A stretch of 64,000 bases of DNA. Origin: Pristionchus mayeri (lineage: Eukaryota > Nematoda > Chromadorea > Rhabditida > Neodiplogasteridae). The position numbers and the translations under genes were made by a program. Location: assembly GCA_036245805.1 (NCBI GenBank), contig BTRK01000003.1, positions 13,370,464-13,434,463 of the forward strand, read 5' to 3'. Of the stretch, positions 13,501 through 25,500 are shown piece by piece (within the stretch, counting starts at the first letter, position 1; each line of letters begins with the position of its first letter). A model generated the notes under the pieces. It had not been told where the DNA came from, searched no databases, and was given only the letters and a program-made list of their open reading frames with translations.

Positions 13501-16500
13501 AATCGGCCTATGAACGAGAGAAGGAAGATATGAAAGGAGAAAATTAACAATATTGTCAAATTTAAATTGTAAAATTATCGTAAATTAAGTCAATTCTTGA
13601 TTGTACTTTTTCCCTATGTTTAGCGTCCAGGTAGTACTTTTGTAGTTATTTCTCGTTCCGCCTATTCGGATTCCCTCTGCCCTATTTTCTCCTATTTTCT
13701 GTCTATTTATCGTTCGATTACGTTTCCTTTTCGTCCTATATTTTAGTGCGTTTATCAATGTCTAATTTACCTCGTTTAGATCGTAATAAAGAACGTCTCA
13801 ACCCATAAACTCGCGAGTTTGTCCACAAGGGAAGACCGGGATTTACTACACTCAATCAGGGAACCGATTGACAGCACGGCTCTGGAGGAAGGAACTTTGT
13901 GTTTCACCCCTTTGCTGGGCTTTCACAACAATCATTCAAAAACTATTGAATTCATCCCGAATATTTCCGAAAAATACCAGAAATGGTCACTTGGAAAATG
14001 GCGGTATATTTCACTTTTTCGTTTAATTCTGAATGAAACAAAGGTAGTGATTTGATGTAGAGCTTCTTCTCTAACGAAATTCAAAACTTTTCATGACGGG
14101 CTCTCCATTTTGTGTACCCTGTTGCAAAACGACCTAGAGAGTGTATAAGTAAGAAACGGTGATTTGAAATTCGGACTATTTTACAATACTGGTTGCAGAA
14201 TTTTCGATAGTTTTCATTATGTTTCACACCTTAGCTTTATTCTATTGGAAACCATAGGTGTGATTTAGCATACAATGTAGAGCTAACAATCATGCAATTA
14301 CTGTTGAAACCTCCCATTCCAGCATTCCCGGCAAATTGCTGTGTGTTTCACTCACTGAATTTGTTCTATAGTAAACAAAATGGCTGATAGTTCCGTGTTT
14401 GTTTATCGAACAATCAATAAAACGCAAAACATGAGCATTTTCCCATTCCATTACGCATTCCCGTAGGTATTATCTTTCACTCTTATGATTTATTATGCAT
14501 ACATAACACATTTTAATTGCATCGGGATACGTGGACAACTCATACTATGACTATTGAATCATTTCAATTGCAGCATTCCCGACAGTCTCCTGTACGGGCT
14601 GCTGGCTGGGTCGACTGGAGCTGCGGACAAGGTGCAGGAGGGCGTCACGCGTGAGTTTGCGTCTCCTCATTTTTACCTTTTGTTGTTGTTGTTTGTGTTG
14701 ATGCAAAATACTCATGTAATGCATAACATTGAAACACTCGATCTATTCTTGCTATCAACTTGCTACCGAAATGACATTTCTAGAACAAACCTCATTCCTA
14801 ACCCCGTTGCGCAACTTTAGGCAGGGAAGTTCCTGAAATATTATGTTTTCTCACTGGCAATAACAGCAGTGTAGCTGCTGCATATTCCAGCATGGAGTGG
14901 TTCATTTACCGATATGCAGATACAAATAGCTCCAAATCGTCAACATTGCTCAAACATTATATTATTCCATTATGATTGTTATTCCACTTCCGGCCACTTC
15001 TCTCTCTCTCTCGCGCGCGCGCAGAGATTTTCATTACCATTCTCCTCTTTTCCGCTCCCTGCCCGGAAGCTCTCAATCTTTTACCCACTCCACCCACCCT
15101 ATTTTTCCGCCCACCCCTCTTATTTTTCTTGCCTCGTTTCCGTGATCTCGCAATCTCGTTCTCCTTACACGAACGAGCGCGAGAGCGCGCGCGGCGAGAA
15201 AAATGGTTCTCTCATCTGGGAAAAGTGTGTGTTCCACGCGCATTCTTCCCCTCTTTCTTCTTCCTTTTCCTCAATTCCGAGCCTTCAAAATTGATTTCTT
15301 CTCTTCTGCCGACAATACAAAGAATCCAGTTTTCCCTGTGTTTACGTGCCAAAAACTCATTTATGTTTCATGTTTTTCGGACGGCTTCTGGCGCCGAAAC
15401 AAGGCGTTTTGTGTGTTGCTTGTCAGCAGGAGGATAATTCCCTCCATTCTGTCTCTCACTCACTATTCTGCCCAGTCTATTGTTATGTGATGCTTATGCG
15501 CGCGCTCTTATATTCATATGTGCATTCATCCCTCATATGTCTGCCTGCCCGAGCACACTTGTCTTCATCCTCATTCTCCTTCTCTTCATCCCTCTATCCT
15601 CTCATACTCCTCCTTTGCTACTGCCATTCCTCCTCATTTTCTGTCCCTCCTCCTTCGTTCTATCCTTCTCCTTCTCTCTTGCCATTCCTCCTCAATCTCA
15701 TCCTCTTCTTCTTACCTTCTCTTGTCCTTCCTCCCTTCTGCGCTTCATCATTCCCTACTCTTCATCCTCAATCTCCTCATCTTCCTCTCTCCACGCCCTC
15801 CTCCCTATCCTCGTCTTGTCCCCATCCCGTCGTTCTTTCATCGTTCATTCCAATCTCTTCACCTCATAGTCCTTCTTCGTTCGTTCCATCCTCATCCTCG
15901 TCCTCTACCACCTCCCCCCCTCTCTCCTCCTCTTCGTTCCTCACTGATTTTTAGACTGCCCTCAATTTATTGACTCAATCAGCAATTTTATGTAACATCA
16001 ATTCTTTGAAGTTCTGTAAATTTTAGGGTTTCCCTTTCAGGCGATTTTACATTATCGTTGGTTTCAGTTGATGTCAAAAACTGATGAGTAAGGAAACCCG
16101 AAACCTGCCCAACAAGAAAAATGAGAACTTCAAATGAATGCCGCTACAATGCATTGTAGTCGCGCCAATTCCATCCTTGCTTGCTATGTGTCATAATCGC
16201 ATTAGCACGCGCTCTCCCTTTCAAACTTGCGGATTTCGAAATAGAAATCCGCAAATTTTATTGTTTTTAAAAAGAAATATTTAAGAAATAATGAATATGC
16301 AGTGTTCGACCAGGGCGAACGCACCGGCTTCTGGTATCTGCTCTTGTCGGGCCAAGTAGAGGTCTACCTGCCGTCGAGAGCGCATGTGAGTATTCAGAAT
16401 TTGATATAAAACGCAGTATCTGAATCGTTAAGCATTTACTTGCTGAGGTTAGAGTGAGTACATATGGATGAGTAATAATTCAAAAGACGGATATTAACAT

Positions 16501-19500
16501 CATCGATTCACACAATTTTCGCATTACGCTGAAACGTCTGCGCACTTTTGATTTTGGTAATAGCATGCGGATTTTAAGGTTTCGAGATCTACAGCGCTAC
16601 TTTTCATTCCAATTCAGAATATATTATCTATCACGTTCGGTCTATTTTTGAGACAAAAAATAGCTCTATTTTTCACCACGATGAGTCACTCTGGGACGTA
16701 GCTAATCGTTCTGGTTCAGACATATAATAATAAGACTGAAATTTAGCATTTTTGACGTCGAGAAAACGACAGTTAATAACAAAAATAATATCTTTCATAA
16801 ACAATATTCAGGGTCTCGACGCTACGATCACACTAAGCGTGCTCTCAGCAGGTTCACTCTTCGGCGAACTAGAGGTATGGTGAATATGCAACATAATGAT
16901 ATTATGTAATTATTAATTAATTACTAATTAACAGGAAATAAGAGGTGATTGTTGCATTGTGTTTCAAGTAGTTTTGAAATTGTGAAACCAATAACAGGGA
17001 AGATCGTATTCGACCGGCCCTTCGTGCAAAATACAGAACTAATTACGTGCTCAAATGATAAGAAAAACGACGCAATTCGGTCGAGTTGTGTTTCACACCT
17101 ACTTTATGATTCGACTGAAAACATTGTTAACATTGCTAGTTTCTGGTTGAGAACAAAAAACAACAACAACAAAAACAAAAACAAAACATCTCAATGATGT
17201 AATGCAGGTGCCCGTGCACACGTGCTCGGCGCGAACTCGCAAGGCTTCCGAATTCATTCGCATCGCCCAGGCATCCTTCGTGAATCTCTACAACGTTCGT
17301 ATATTTTCAATGTATACGTGTGCTTCAAATGAGCAAAAATATGACAAAGAATAATTTAACACAAGTTGACACTATAATTTCTTCATCATTCGAAATATAC
17401 TCTCCAATGATGTGGTAGTTATTTTCGAGTTCACCTGGCTCAGAGTCGTGAAAATACGAATAGCCAAAACACAGCTATGCGAACATAACCTAGACTTTAG
17501 CCTTTAGGCTTTCATATGCATAATTCACGTGGAAAAATGATTATGTTCTCAAAATTATGCAATTAGGCATATTAAGAGAGCAGCCCCAATTTTTTACTTT
17601 CGTGTGTGCGAAGTGAAAACAGTACCTCTTCTTACCCACTGTCTAGCCGTAACAATAGGTTCCCATTCTGCCTATTGTGTTGCTTCCGTCTCTACTCATT
17701 TCCCGCACTATCTCGTCTTCTCTGCCAGTTGTTCCCAGTCACCGAATACGGTCTATGATCCCATGTGGACACAGTGGGTCTTCTTGCCTCTGTTTTCCTC
17801 CTCTTCTTCCCTTCTTCTTCTTCCCTCCTCCACCTCTCCCTGCTTTTCCTTCTCCTCCTCCTCCCTCCCTTCTTCTTCCCTCCTCCTCTTTCTCCTCTGA
17901 TGCCGTGCATACAACACTCAATTATCCGCGACGGCCGACGCCTCGTAATTCGATTTTTTTGTGCTGCTGCCTTTGCCTTCTTCTCGCTTTCAGATGCGGA
18001 GAGTGGAGAGAACTAGTTGATGAATCTCTATAATTTCACCATCTCGAACTTTTTGTAGACAAAATTTGCAATTAGTCGCTGCGGTCGCGCTGCAAGAGTT
18101 TCAGATGCGAAAGTTTTCAAGACTTTAAGATGCGGAGACTGGAGAAAACTGGTGAAGCACTAGATCGGATAAGAACTGTAACGTCATGTCGTCTTTGATA
18201 TATCGTTACGTCTTAGTTCTCATCCGTCCTAGTGCAGAATAGTGATGGCTCCCTTCAGGATGTCTCATCAATAACTGTGTTTTGTACACGAATTTTGAAA
18301 TTAGTCGTTGCTGCAGCACTGCAAGAGTTATGCAATTGTTATATCTTCGTTCTTCCCGCAGAATGAAGAGAGTTATATCTTGCCAAGCCATCCCAAATAG
18401 AGGTCGTAACTCTCGTAATGGAGAGCGAAGGAGTTCGGGAAATTAGGAGAGATATTGGTGACGTTCCATAAGATCACTTTTTCATGGATTCATTCGTTTC
18501 ATTCTCAGAACTCTCAAGAAAGAAGTGGAATGAATATATGAGTTATTGCTATCTCATTTCTACTCTCCCGTCGCAGATGGAGCGAGAAAGCATGCCAAAC
18601 AAGTAGAGTGAGCTGTCGAGAGATCGAGAGAGAGCTATAGAGTGCGCAAAATAAATAGAGTCGGCAAAAATATGGGAGTAGGACGAGAGTACTAGTTAAT
18701 AGGCAGGCCCCTCGAGCATCGGCAATGAGAAGGGGGAGGAATCTGAGTGGCTGAGTATGGAATCTGAGTAGGGATTCCGAGAAGCGTGCATCCTTCTTGC
18801 ATATTCTCTATGGTAATGTGCATATCATAAAAACATGTGAGTGCATTTTCATTTGTCGTAAGAAAAGCTCAGCACTTTCTAGTACTTCTAGTGCCGAGAT
18901 AGGGGCCGCTGAATTGCGCATACATTTCTTCCGTATCTTCTCCATCATTTTTTATCGAATCGGTGATCGTCATCATCTTACGCACGACTGTGGACAATTG
19001 GGAATTTGGTGCTAGGCAGGATGAGAACCCATCAGATTAACCCCGAACAAGTACACTTCTCTAGTATTTTATGTTGTGTTTACAATACTCGAGAAAGGTA
19101 CGCCAGGGTTCTCATCTAATGGGTTCTCATCCGTCCTAGGATTTCGAGATTTCTTGAAAAGCGATGATCTCTAAGCTGGAATAAGCGCGTGCGATTTCCC
19201 AAAGCGATTTCACAATGCCTCCCTTCTTTGTTCTCTCCGCAATTTTCGTTCCACACACAATTATCGCATTATTTTTCAATTCTGAATTTCCTCGGATTTC
19301 CGAATTCGAGTCTAACGTCGTTGGAGAAGCCGAAATCTGAGTTAAACGTAGGTCCATATAAAATATTTCAAATTTGACGACAAAAAATCTAAATTATTGT
19401 TTTTCAGAAGAACGCGGACGTCCTTCACGCGATTGTTGTCGTAATGCAGGATATGGTTTCGGAGGAGAAGGGTTCGTTATCGGGTTCCGGAATTTGGCGT

Positions 19501-22500
19501 AATTGGGCTTTTGAATCATTTTCAGATATGTTTCATGTGCGCTTTATATGTATTATGTATATTTTGCATGACACATATCCGAAAATGATTCAAAAGATGT
19601 CCAATTACGCCCTATTCAGGAAACCTAAATTTTTTTTTTCTTGTTGTGTATTGACAACAAATAGTTGCCTCCCGTATTGGAACCATATCGAAATTCGAGA
19701 CAAACTAAAAACATGAAGCATCCATACATTTCATGATATTTCAGTTCCTACGCCCCCTCTCGACACCGAGTACAGCATCATGAATAGACAAGGTTATTTT
19801 GCGTGAGAAAAGTCGGTTAAAATAATGCAAACTTACGTAAACAATCTTTATACATGTTGTTAAACAACGTAAACAATCTTTATACATGTTGTTCATTGAA
19901 CTATATGCTGGCTTTCACGAGGCCTATATCTCGTTTCAGGTTTCTCCGGTTCCATCCATCCCCATCCACACGAGCTTCCCTTCGCAAATGGCTACGAGCG
20001 CACCACTGCGGTGGACCAGTTCGGCAACGATGTGGGCTATTGTGTTGATGTTTGTTTTTTTCACTGAATGCAGCACAAACTCTGAACAATCGAATAATCA
20101 AATGATTTTATTCAATTAGTGAAACACAGTTTAAATTGAATTTCGAAAATTTAAGATGAATTCGAAATTCGAAATTCAATTTTCAGGAGTTCACCGCATG
20201 CGATCGGCCACCGCACCCGCACCACGAGCCGCAGTCGATCGTGGAATTCACCAATTCGATGGTGCGAACAAAAAAAACAAATTCACTCAACGATCAAACT
20301 ATTATTATGTTTTATCAAATAGCTGCGTGCCAATCATTATGGGAAGATGTATCCATCCATTTTGTTATACGTTTGAAACATAGTCTAGTAATACCTACTG
20401 CATGGCAGATCTGCAAACCAAACTTGAGAGGGAGAACAGTGTTAATCAACAAACATTCACAGGGTCTCTTCGCCCGATTGCAAGAGGTCGGCCGAATACT
20501 GCAAAGGGAGATGGCGGTTACTTCTCCGACCATGATCGCTGATAGAGTCGTGCAGGGAAGGGTGAGCTGCATTTTTAAAATTGTTTTCTGTTTTTTTCAT
20601 TTCATTCAAGATGTTATAGATCTAGTAATGTATGGCATGCAGTGAAGTGACTCTCGCCATCGAGCTTTATGAGTGACTATCTGAGAGAACTGACTATAGG
20701 CCGTACAACGAAAAATCAAGTGCTGATTTTAAGATCTCCCTAGGGGTAACTTTTCACGTAGAGTTCGAAAATCGACCTTAGAAAGCCGTAGCTCTGACCC
20801 CTCATTTCCAGGGTCGCGCTGTTGCCAGGTGGTCAGTTTTTGTAACTTTTTTAAAAAGTTATGGTCATTTAAATTTTCAAAATCGCCGGCCTGGAAAAGG
20901 TTCAATAGCTGTGTACTTTTAACCATGATCATTCGATTCTGCGTTAAAAGTTACTCCTAGGTACATAATTTCAGGAAGAAAGAGAGGTGGTAATGCAGAT
21001 TTATGAATCGCAAAATATGAAAATGTCAGCACTCTGTGAAGGTTTTCTATAGTTTTCAGTCGATCCACTGTGACTTCAGATCTGTTTTGAGTTTTGTATG
21101 ACAATTTTATCCCAGTGGAAATGAATGAAGCAGAATTTGGCGCTTTTTCAAAAATCCGATTTTCTATCGAAATTTCCCAAATTTATGCCCAGCCAACTTT
21201 CCATTTTAAATCGGAATCCTGCATTTGCTCTGCAGTTCTTCTAGTATGCCTCGACATCAGTCAGAAAAAGAACTAGTGAGGCTGTTAACGTATCATTAAG
21301 TCATGATTATTTTTGCTTGAAAATGGTTGACGAGAGCGAACAATTTTGATTAAGTGGGTATTTACAAAGTTCGCGAAGACTGAGGAAAAAAAACTCATGT
21401 AATTTTTAACTCTCCCAATATAGGCCAACTTAAAAACGGATGAAATATAACACGTCCAATCAATTGAAAAATTGGTAAAATTTTAGTGATTGGAATAAAA
21501 AAAATTATAAAATAATGCAAAGTGTATTTTAAACGCCACTAATCGACTTAATTCGTATGAGAAAGTGGTAAATTGTTAAAATATCAATCTTTCAAACCAA
21601 TCTTTTAGCAAATTATTAAATTTGTATTTTCATTCCTTCTCAAAAACAAGTTTTCAAGCAATAATAATCATGACTTACTGATACGTTGCCAGCATCACTA
21701 GTTATTTTTCTTGCTAATGTCGAGGCATACTGGAAGATGTGCAGAGCAAATGCTGGATTCCGGTTCAAAATGGAAAGTTGGCTGGGCATAAATTTGGGAA
21801 TTTTCAATGTGAAGAAAATCGGATTTTCGAAAAAGCGCCAAATTCGGTGTTTTTCAGCTTCATTTATTTCCACTGGAATAAAATAGTCATAAAATGCTCA
21901 AAACTGATTTGAAGTCACAGTGGATCGACTGAAAACTATAGGAAACCTTCACAGAATACACGCATTTTCATATTTCGCGATTCATAAACCTGCTTTACCA
22001 CCTCTCTTTATTCCTAAAATTATGTACCTAGGGGTAACTTTTAACGTAGAATCGAATGATCATGGTTAAAAGTACACAGCTATAGAAGCTTTTTCAGACC
22101 GGCGATTTTGAAAATTTAAATCACCATAACTTTTTTCACAGATGAGCTAGCTTTTCACTTTCAGCAGTGAAAATGCTTATCTCATCGAGATCTTTCAGAA
22201 TTACTATGTATTCACGGGGTTTGGATAAGCCGTTCAAAAGTTACAACAACTGACCACCTGGCAACAGCGCGACACTGGAAATGAGGAGTCAGAGATACGG
22301 CTTTCTAAGATCGATTTTCGAACTCTACGTGAAAAGTTACCCTAGGGAAATCTTAAAATCAGCACTTGATTTTTCGTTGTACGGCCTGTAGGTGATATTG
22401 CTCGGTTCTCTCAGATAGTCACTCTTATAACCATGTGCAGTTGTTGTACGTGTTTAAAAAAACCCTATTCCTAAAACAATAGAATAACGAAAATAGAATA

Positions 22501-25500
22501 TAGAAAATTTTCATATTCAATTTTTGCCATTTGCGTATATGTCTTTTCTAAAATAAAGTTATTCAGCACTACATGGACAGTATGATCGGGACGGAAATGG
22601 TGGATTGGCTGCTGAATGCGACTCTGAAAACTTCCACTACTGGTGGGTTGGTGTATGCAAAGCAAACTATTACATTTGGGATGACAGTAGGATAACTGCG
22701 TAAGAAAGTAATTTCATCATTATCTCTCGACTAAGGTATCGTATTCGAACTTTACTCTCACCATAGTGTCGCAAGTTTTTGTGAATCATTATGTAACCCT
22801 ATACCAGGCGCCGCCCTCTCCCGCTTCCAAGTTTCCGGCATGTGGCAGGCACTGCTGGAGTTTGACGTCATCGCGCACGGTTAGTTCATGTATAAAAAAA
22901 CCGGTCGAAAAGTGGCCGGTTGTGTGAAAATCAGACAATGTCTAATAGGATCTGGTACAGCAAAATTTGAAAAACTTGGGAAAGGGGGCTTCTCGAGGGT
23001 GCTGATCATGGTGGTCAACTTCATTTTGCACCATCTCGATCGATTGAGCCATGCTGCATATGGGCACTACCTCCTTTTCAAGTCATATCTCGGGAACCGA
23101 TTATTGAAAATGCTTCAAAAATTGCACAGCCGTCAGATAATTGTAATATGAATCAGATGCAAGCTAAATTTCAATTTTTTAAATTTTATGCAATTTTTCG
23201 ATCTCGAATATAAGGTTCGGGGGAAAAAGCGAACTATACCGGCAGATGCGCCTTGTTCTGGGGATCATTTTTCGGATGCATAGTAGGGTATTATAACTAG
23301 GTTTGGATGCGCTACGATTTATATTCTGATGCTTTTGGCTGCTGAGCGCCGCTCTTTTTGAGCGGAAAAAGAGAAATGAGAATATGTTTCAACAAATTTG
23401 ATGACGTAATTTGTTATTTTGAGATGTTTTCATGATTTAATTTTATAGAATCGTTGAAACTCACTTACACTTCATGAAATGAACCAAGCTCAGGGGTAAA
23501 ACTCATTATAAAATGAATCGTAGAGCATCCAACCCTAGTTATAATACCCTACTATGCATCCGAAAAATGATCCCCAGAACAAAGCGCATCTGTCGGTATA
23601 GTTCGCTTTTTTCCCTCGAACCTTATAGTCGAGATCGCAAAAATTGCATTTGCATAAAATTTCAAAATTTTGAAATTTAGCTTACATCTGATTCATATTA
23701 CTATTATCTGACTTATGTGCAATTTTGAAGCATTTTCAATTATCGGTTCCCGAGATATGACTTGAAAAGGAGGTAGTGCCCACATGCAGCCTGCCTAAGC
23801 CGATCGAGATGGTGCAAAATAAAGTGGACCACGATGATCAGCACACTCGAGAACCCCTTTCCCAAGTTTTTAAAATTTTGCTGTGCCAGACATTGTCCGA
23901 CTCTTAGGGAACTAGGCTCATAAATAACTGAAAATCGTGTTACACTGTGAGCGATTGATGAGAGGACGAAGAAGTGGATAATTTCCATGCAAATCGCTCA
24001 CACTACGAATGTGTTCGAAGTAACGAAAGTTGCATTTTCAGTATCGAATGAGCAGTACTTTGCGGATAAGCAGATCTTCTACAAGTGGACCCATCCGGCA
24101 AGACCACAAAGAGGTGCGATCTACGGTTTCAGGATTACGTTTACTCAATTTTTTTAAACAAATTACATTTCGAATAGTCCCTCTTCTCGTTGAACTAAAT
24201 TGCAACTGACTACGTGCTTTCGCGGAGTGTAACAGTGTGACGGGAGCCACTTGTTCGCGCTTTCCATCTAATGGGGGAACTGCTCGGGTGTTATTTTCGC
24301 GTCATACCTAGCACACCAATTAATATGATTCTCCTTTACTGTTTTAGTTGCTGAACCCCTCCTCATCTTAGCTATTGTTTACGTGATAAATTGATTATAC
24401 GATATTTATCGATTGATGAATTCAGTGGAGCCGTTGGAGGACACAACGGATGAGCTGACCTCTGCCATATTCCTGCTCTCGACCATCGGGCCTGACTCGC
24501 TGTTCAGAATGATCCTAGCGAAGTCGTAAGTGGCTTCCACGTTCTAAGATATTTGAGAACAGGAGTTTAGATGACGTGAACATAACCAGCTGAGAGGAAA
24601 ATTGTTCAAGATAGTAAATGGGGGATTTCCATTCAATATTTCAGACCATCCGAGCGTACTCCGGAGGAACTGGAGCTTGTCTACGAGGAGTTGCTGCATG
24701 TCAAGGCTCTAGCGCATCTAAGCACCATGGTAATTAGTAAATAAATTGTATAATTCGTTAAATAGGTATTATTGTTTTTGAACGAGCAGAGCAATCACCA
24801 TTGCAAAATATTCGAAAATCTCGAATATATTAACGGTATGAAACGTATTTCAGACGAAAAACTGATAACGAGAATGAGGGAAATCTTGAGGTGAAACGTG
24901 AGCTGGCAGCAGTGATCGGGATCGAGACACACACGCACGCGGGGACGGTCATCTTCCACCAGGTGTGTGATCTAAACGTGTTCAGATTGTAAAAGAAATG
25001 CGGCAATGGAACTTGTTTGTGAAATTGTGCCCCTATTCGATATGTTTCAGCAATATTTGGAAAACAATGGAAAAGTGTCAATGCGATTTTCAGCAGCGTG
25101 GTAAGATCAATTATAAAAAAAACAAGTTTCTCTTAACAATCCATGGTAAAAAGTGATAGTGCATGATAAAGTGTTTTAGGCTCGAATTATGCAACGTGTT
25201 TTATCAGGGTGACCCGGGTGCCTGCTGGTACATCATTCTGCGCGGAGCAGTGGACGTGAGCATCAGAGGAAAGGTTGGAAGCGGCTATTATCACAACGTA
25301 GTCCTGATTTGTTAGCTACACACATCTACTACAGTACCGTCCTGAGAAAGACTCAAGTTTCTGGAAATATGATATAATTAAGCCTTAATTATCCGTGAAC
25401 TATGTGTAATTTCCTCTTTTATTGACATTCTCCAGGGAGTAGTCTGCACTCTCCGCGAAGGCGATGACTTCGGAAAACTCGCACTGGTCAACGAATCGAA

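Larger units (their letters stand above)
11635..13925 (+). mobile_element. Short LTR retrotransposon encoding only a Gag-like protein
   Basis: Complete element of 2291 bp in EPAC intron 5. The long terminal repeats at 11635-12066 and 13493-13925 both start TGTAAGGGAATCGG and end GGCTTTCA (TG...CA) and differ at only about eight sites. CAAC flanks both sides (11631-11634 and 13926-13929) as a 4-bp target duplication. A primer-binding-like site TGGGGGCT follows the left LTR and a polypurine tract precedes the right one. The 1426-bp interior holds one Gag-like ORF and no protease, reverse transcriptase, RNase H or integrase. It therefore looks non-autonomous, comparable in layout to the TR-GAG elements described in plants. 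The near-identical LTRs imply recent insertion. Confidence 0.9.
14574..20261 (+). other. epac-1: EPAC exons 6-13: cNBD-A and linker
   Basis: Exons are 14574-14650, 16303-16385, 16812-16874, 17208-17294, 19408-19471, 19745-19792, 19940-20031 and 20187-20261. The cNBD core reads [19 protein letters not shown], then FGELE followed by [15 protein letters not shown]. The phosphate-binding cassette departs from the usual FGE-LAL....RAAT, so this domain may bind cAMP weakly or not at all. The linker exons (19745 onward) are His/Pro-rich and not recognised. Donors after 17294 and 19471 are GTTCGT, weaker than consensus. Confidence 0.82.
20463..24729 (+). other. epac-1: EPAC exons 14-19: DEP domain and linker
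   Basis: Exons are 20463-20561, 22567-22642, 22808-22879, 24042-24113, 24426-24525 and 24645-24729. Conserved DEP residues include the [16 protein letters not shown] segment and [19 protein letters not shown] directs EPAC to membranes by binding phosphatidic acid in vertebrates. The following linker, [17 protein letters not shown] then [19 protein letters not shown], closely tracks vertebrate EPAC. Introns 14 and 16 each contain a long palindrome. Confidence 0.88.

Noticed and set aside
15346..15973. Overlapping 129-202 codon ORFs rich in Ser, Leu and Pro
   Set aside because: Pyrimidine-rich tract open in all three forward frames; no domain; lies inside an EPAC intron.
17692..17921. Arg/Lys/Glu/Gly-rich minus-strand ORFs
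   Set aside because: Complement of a CT-rich tract inside an EPAC intron.
24854..24890. TTTCAG acceptor at 24853 as the start of EPAC exon 20
   Set aside because: It gives an immediate in-phase stop; the CTTGAG at 24890 restores phase and family alignment.
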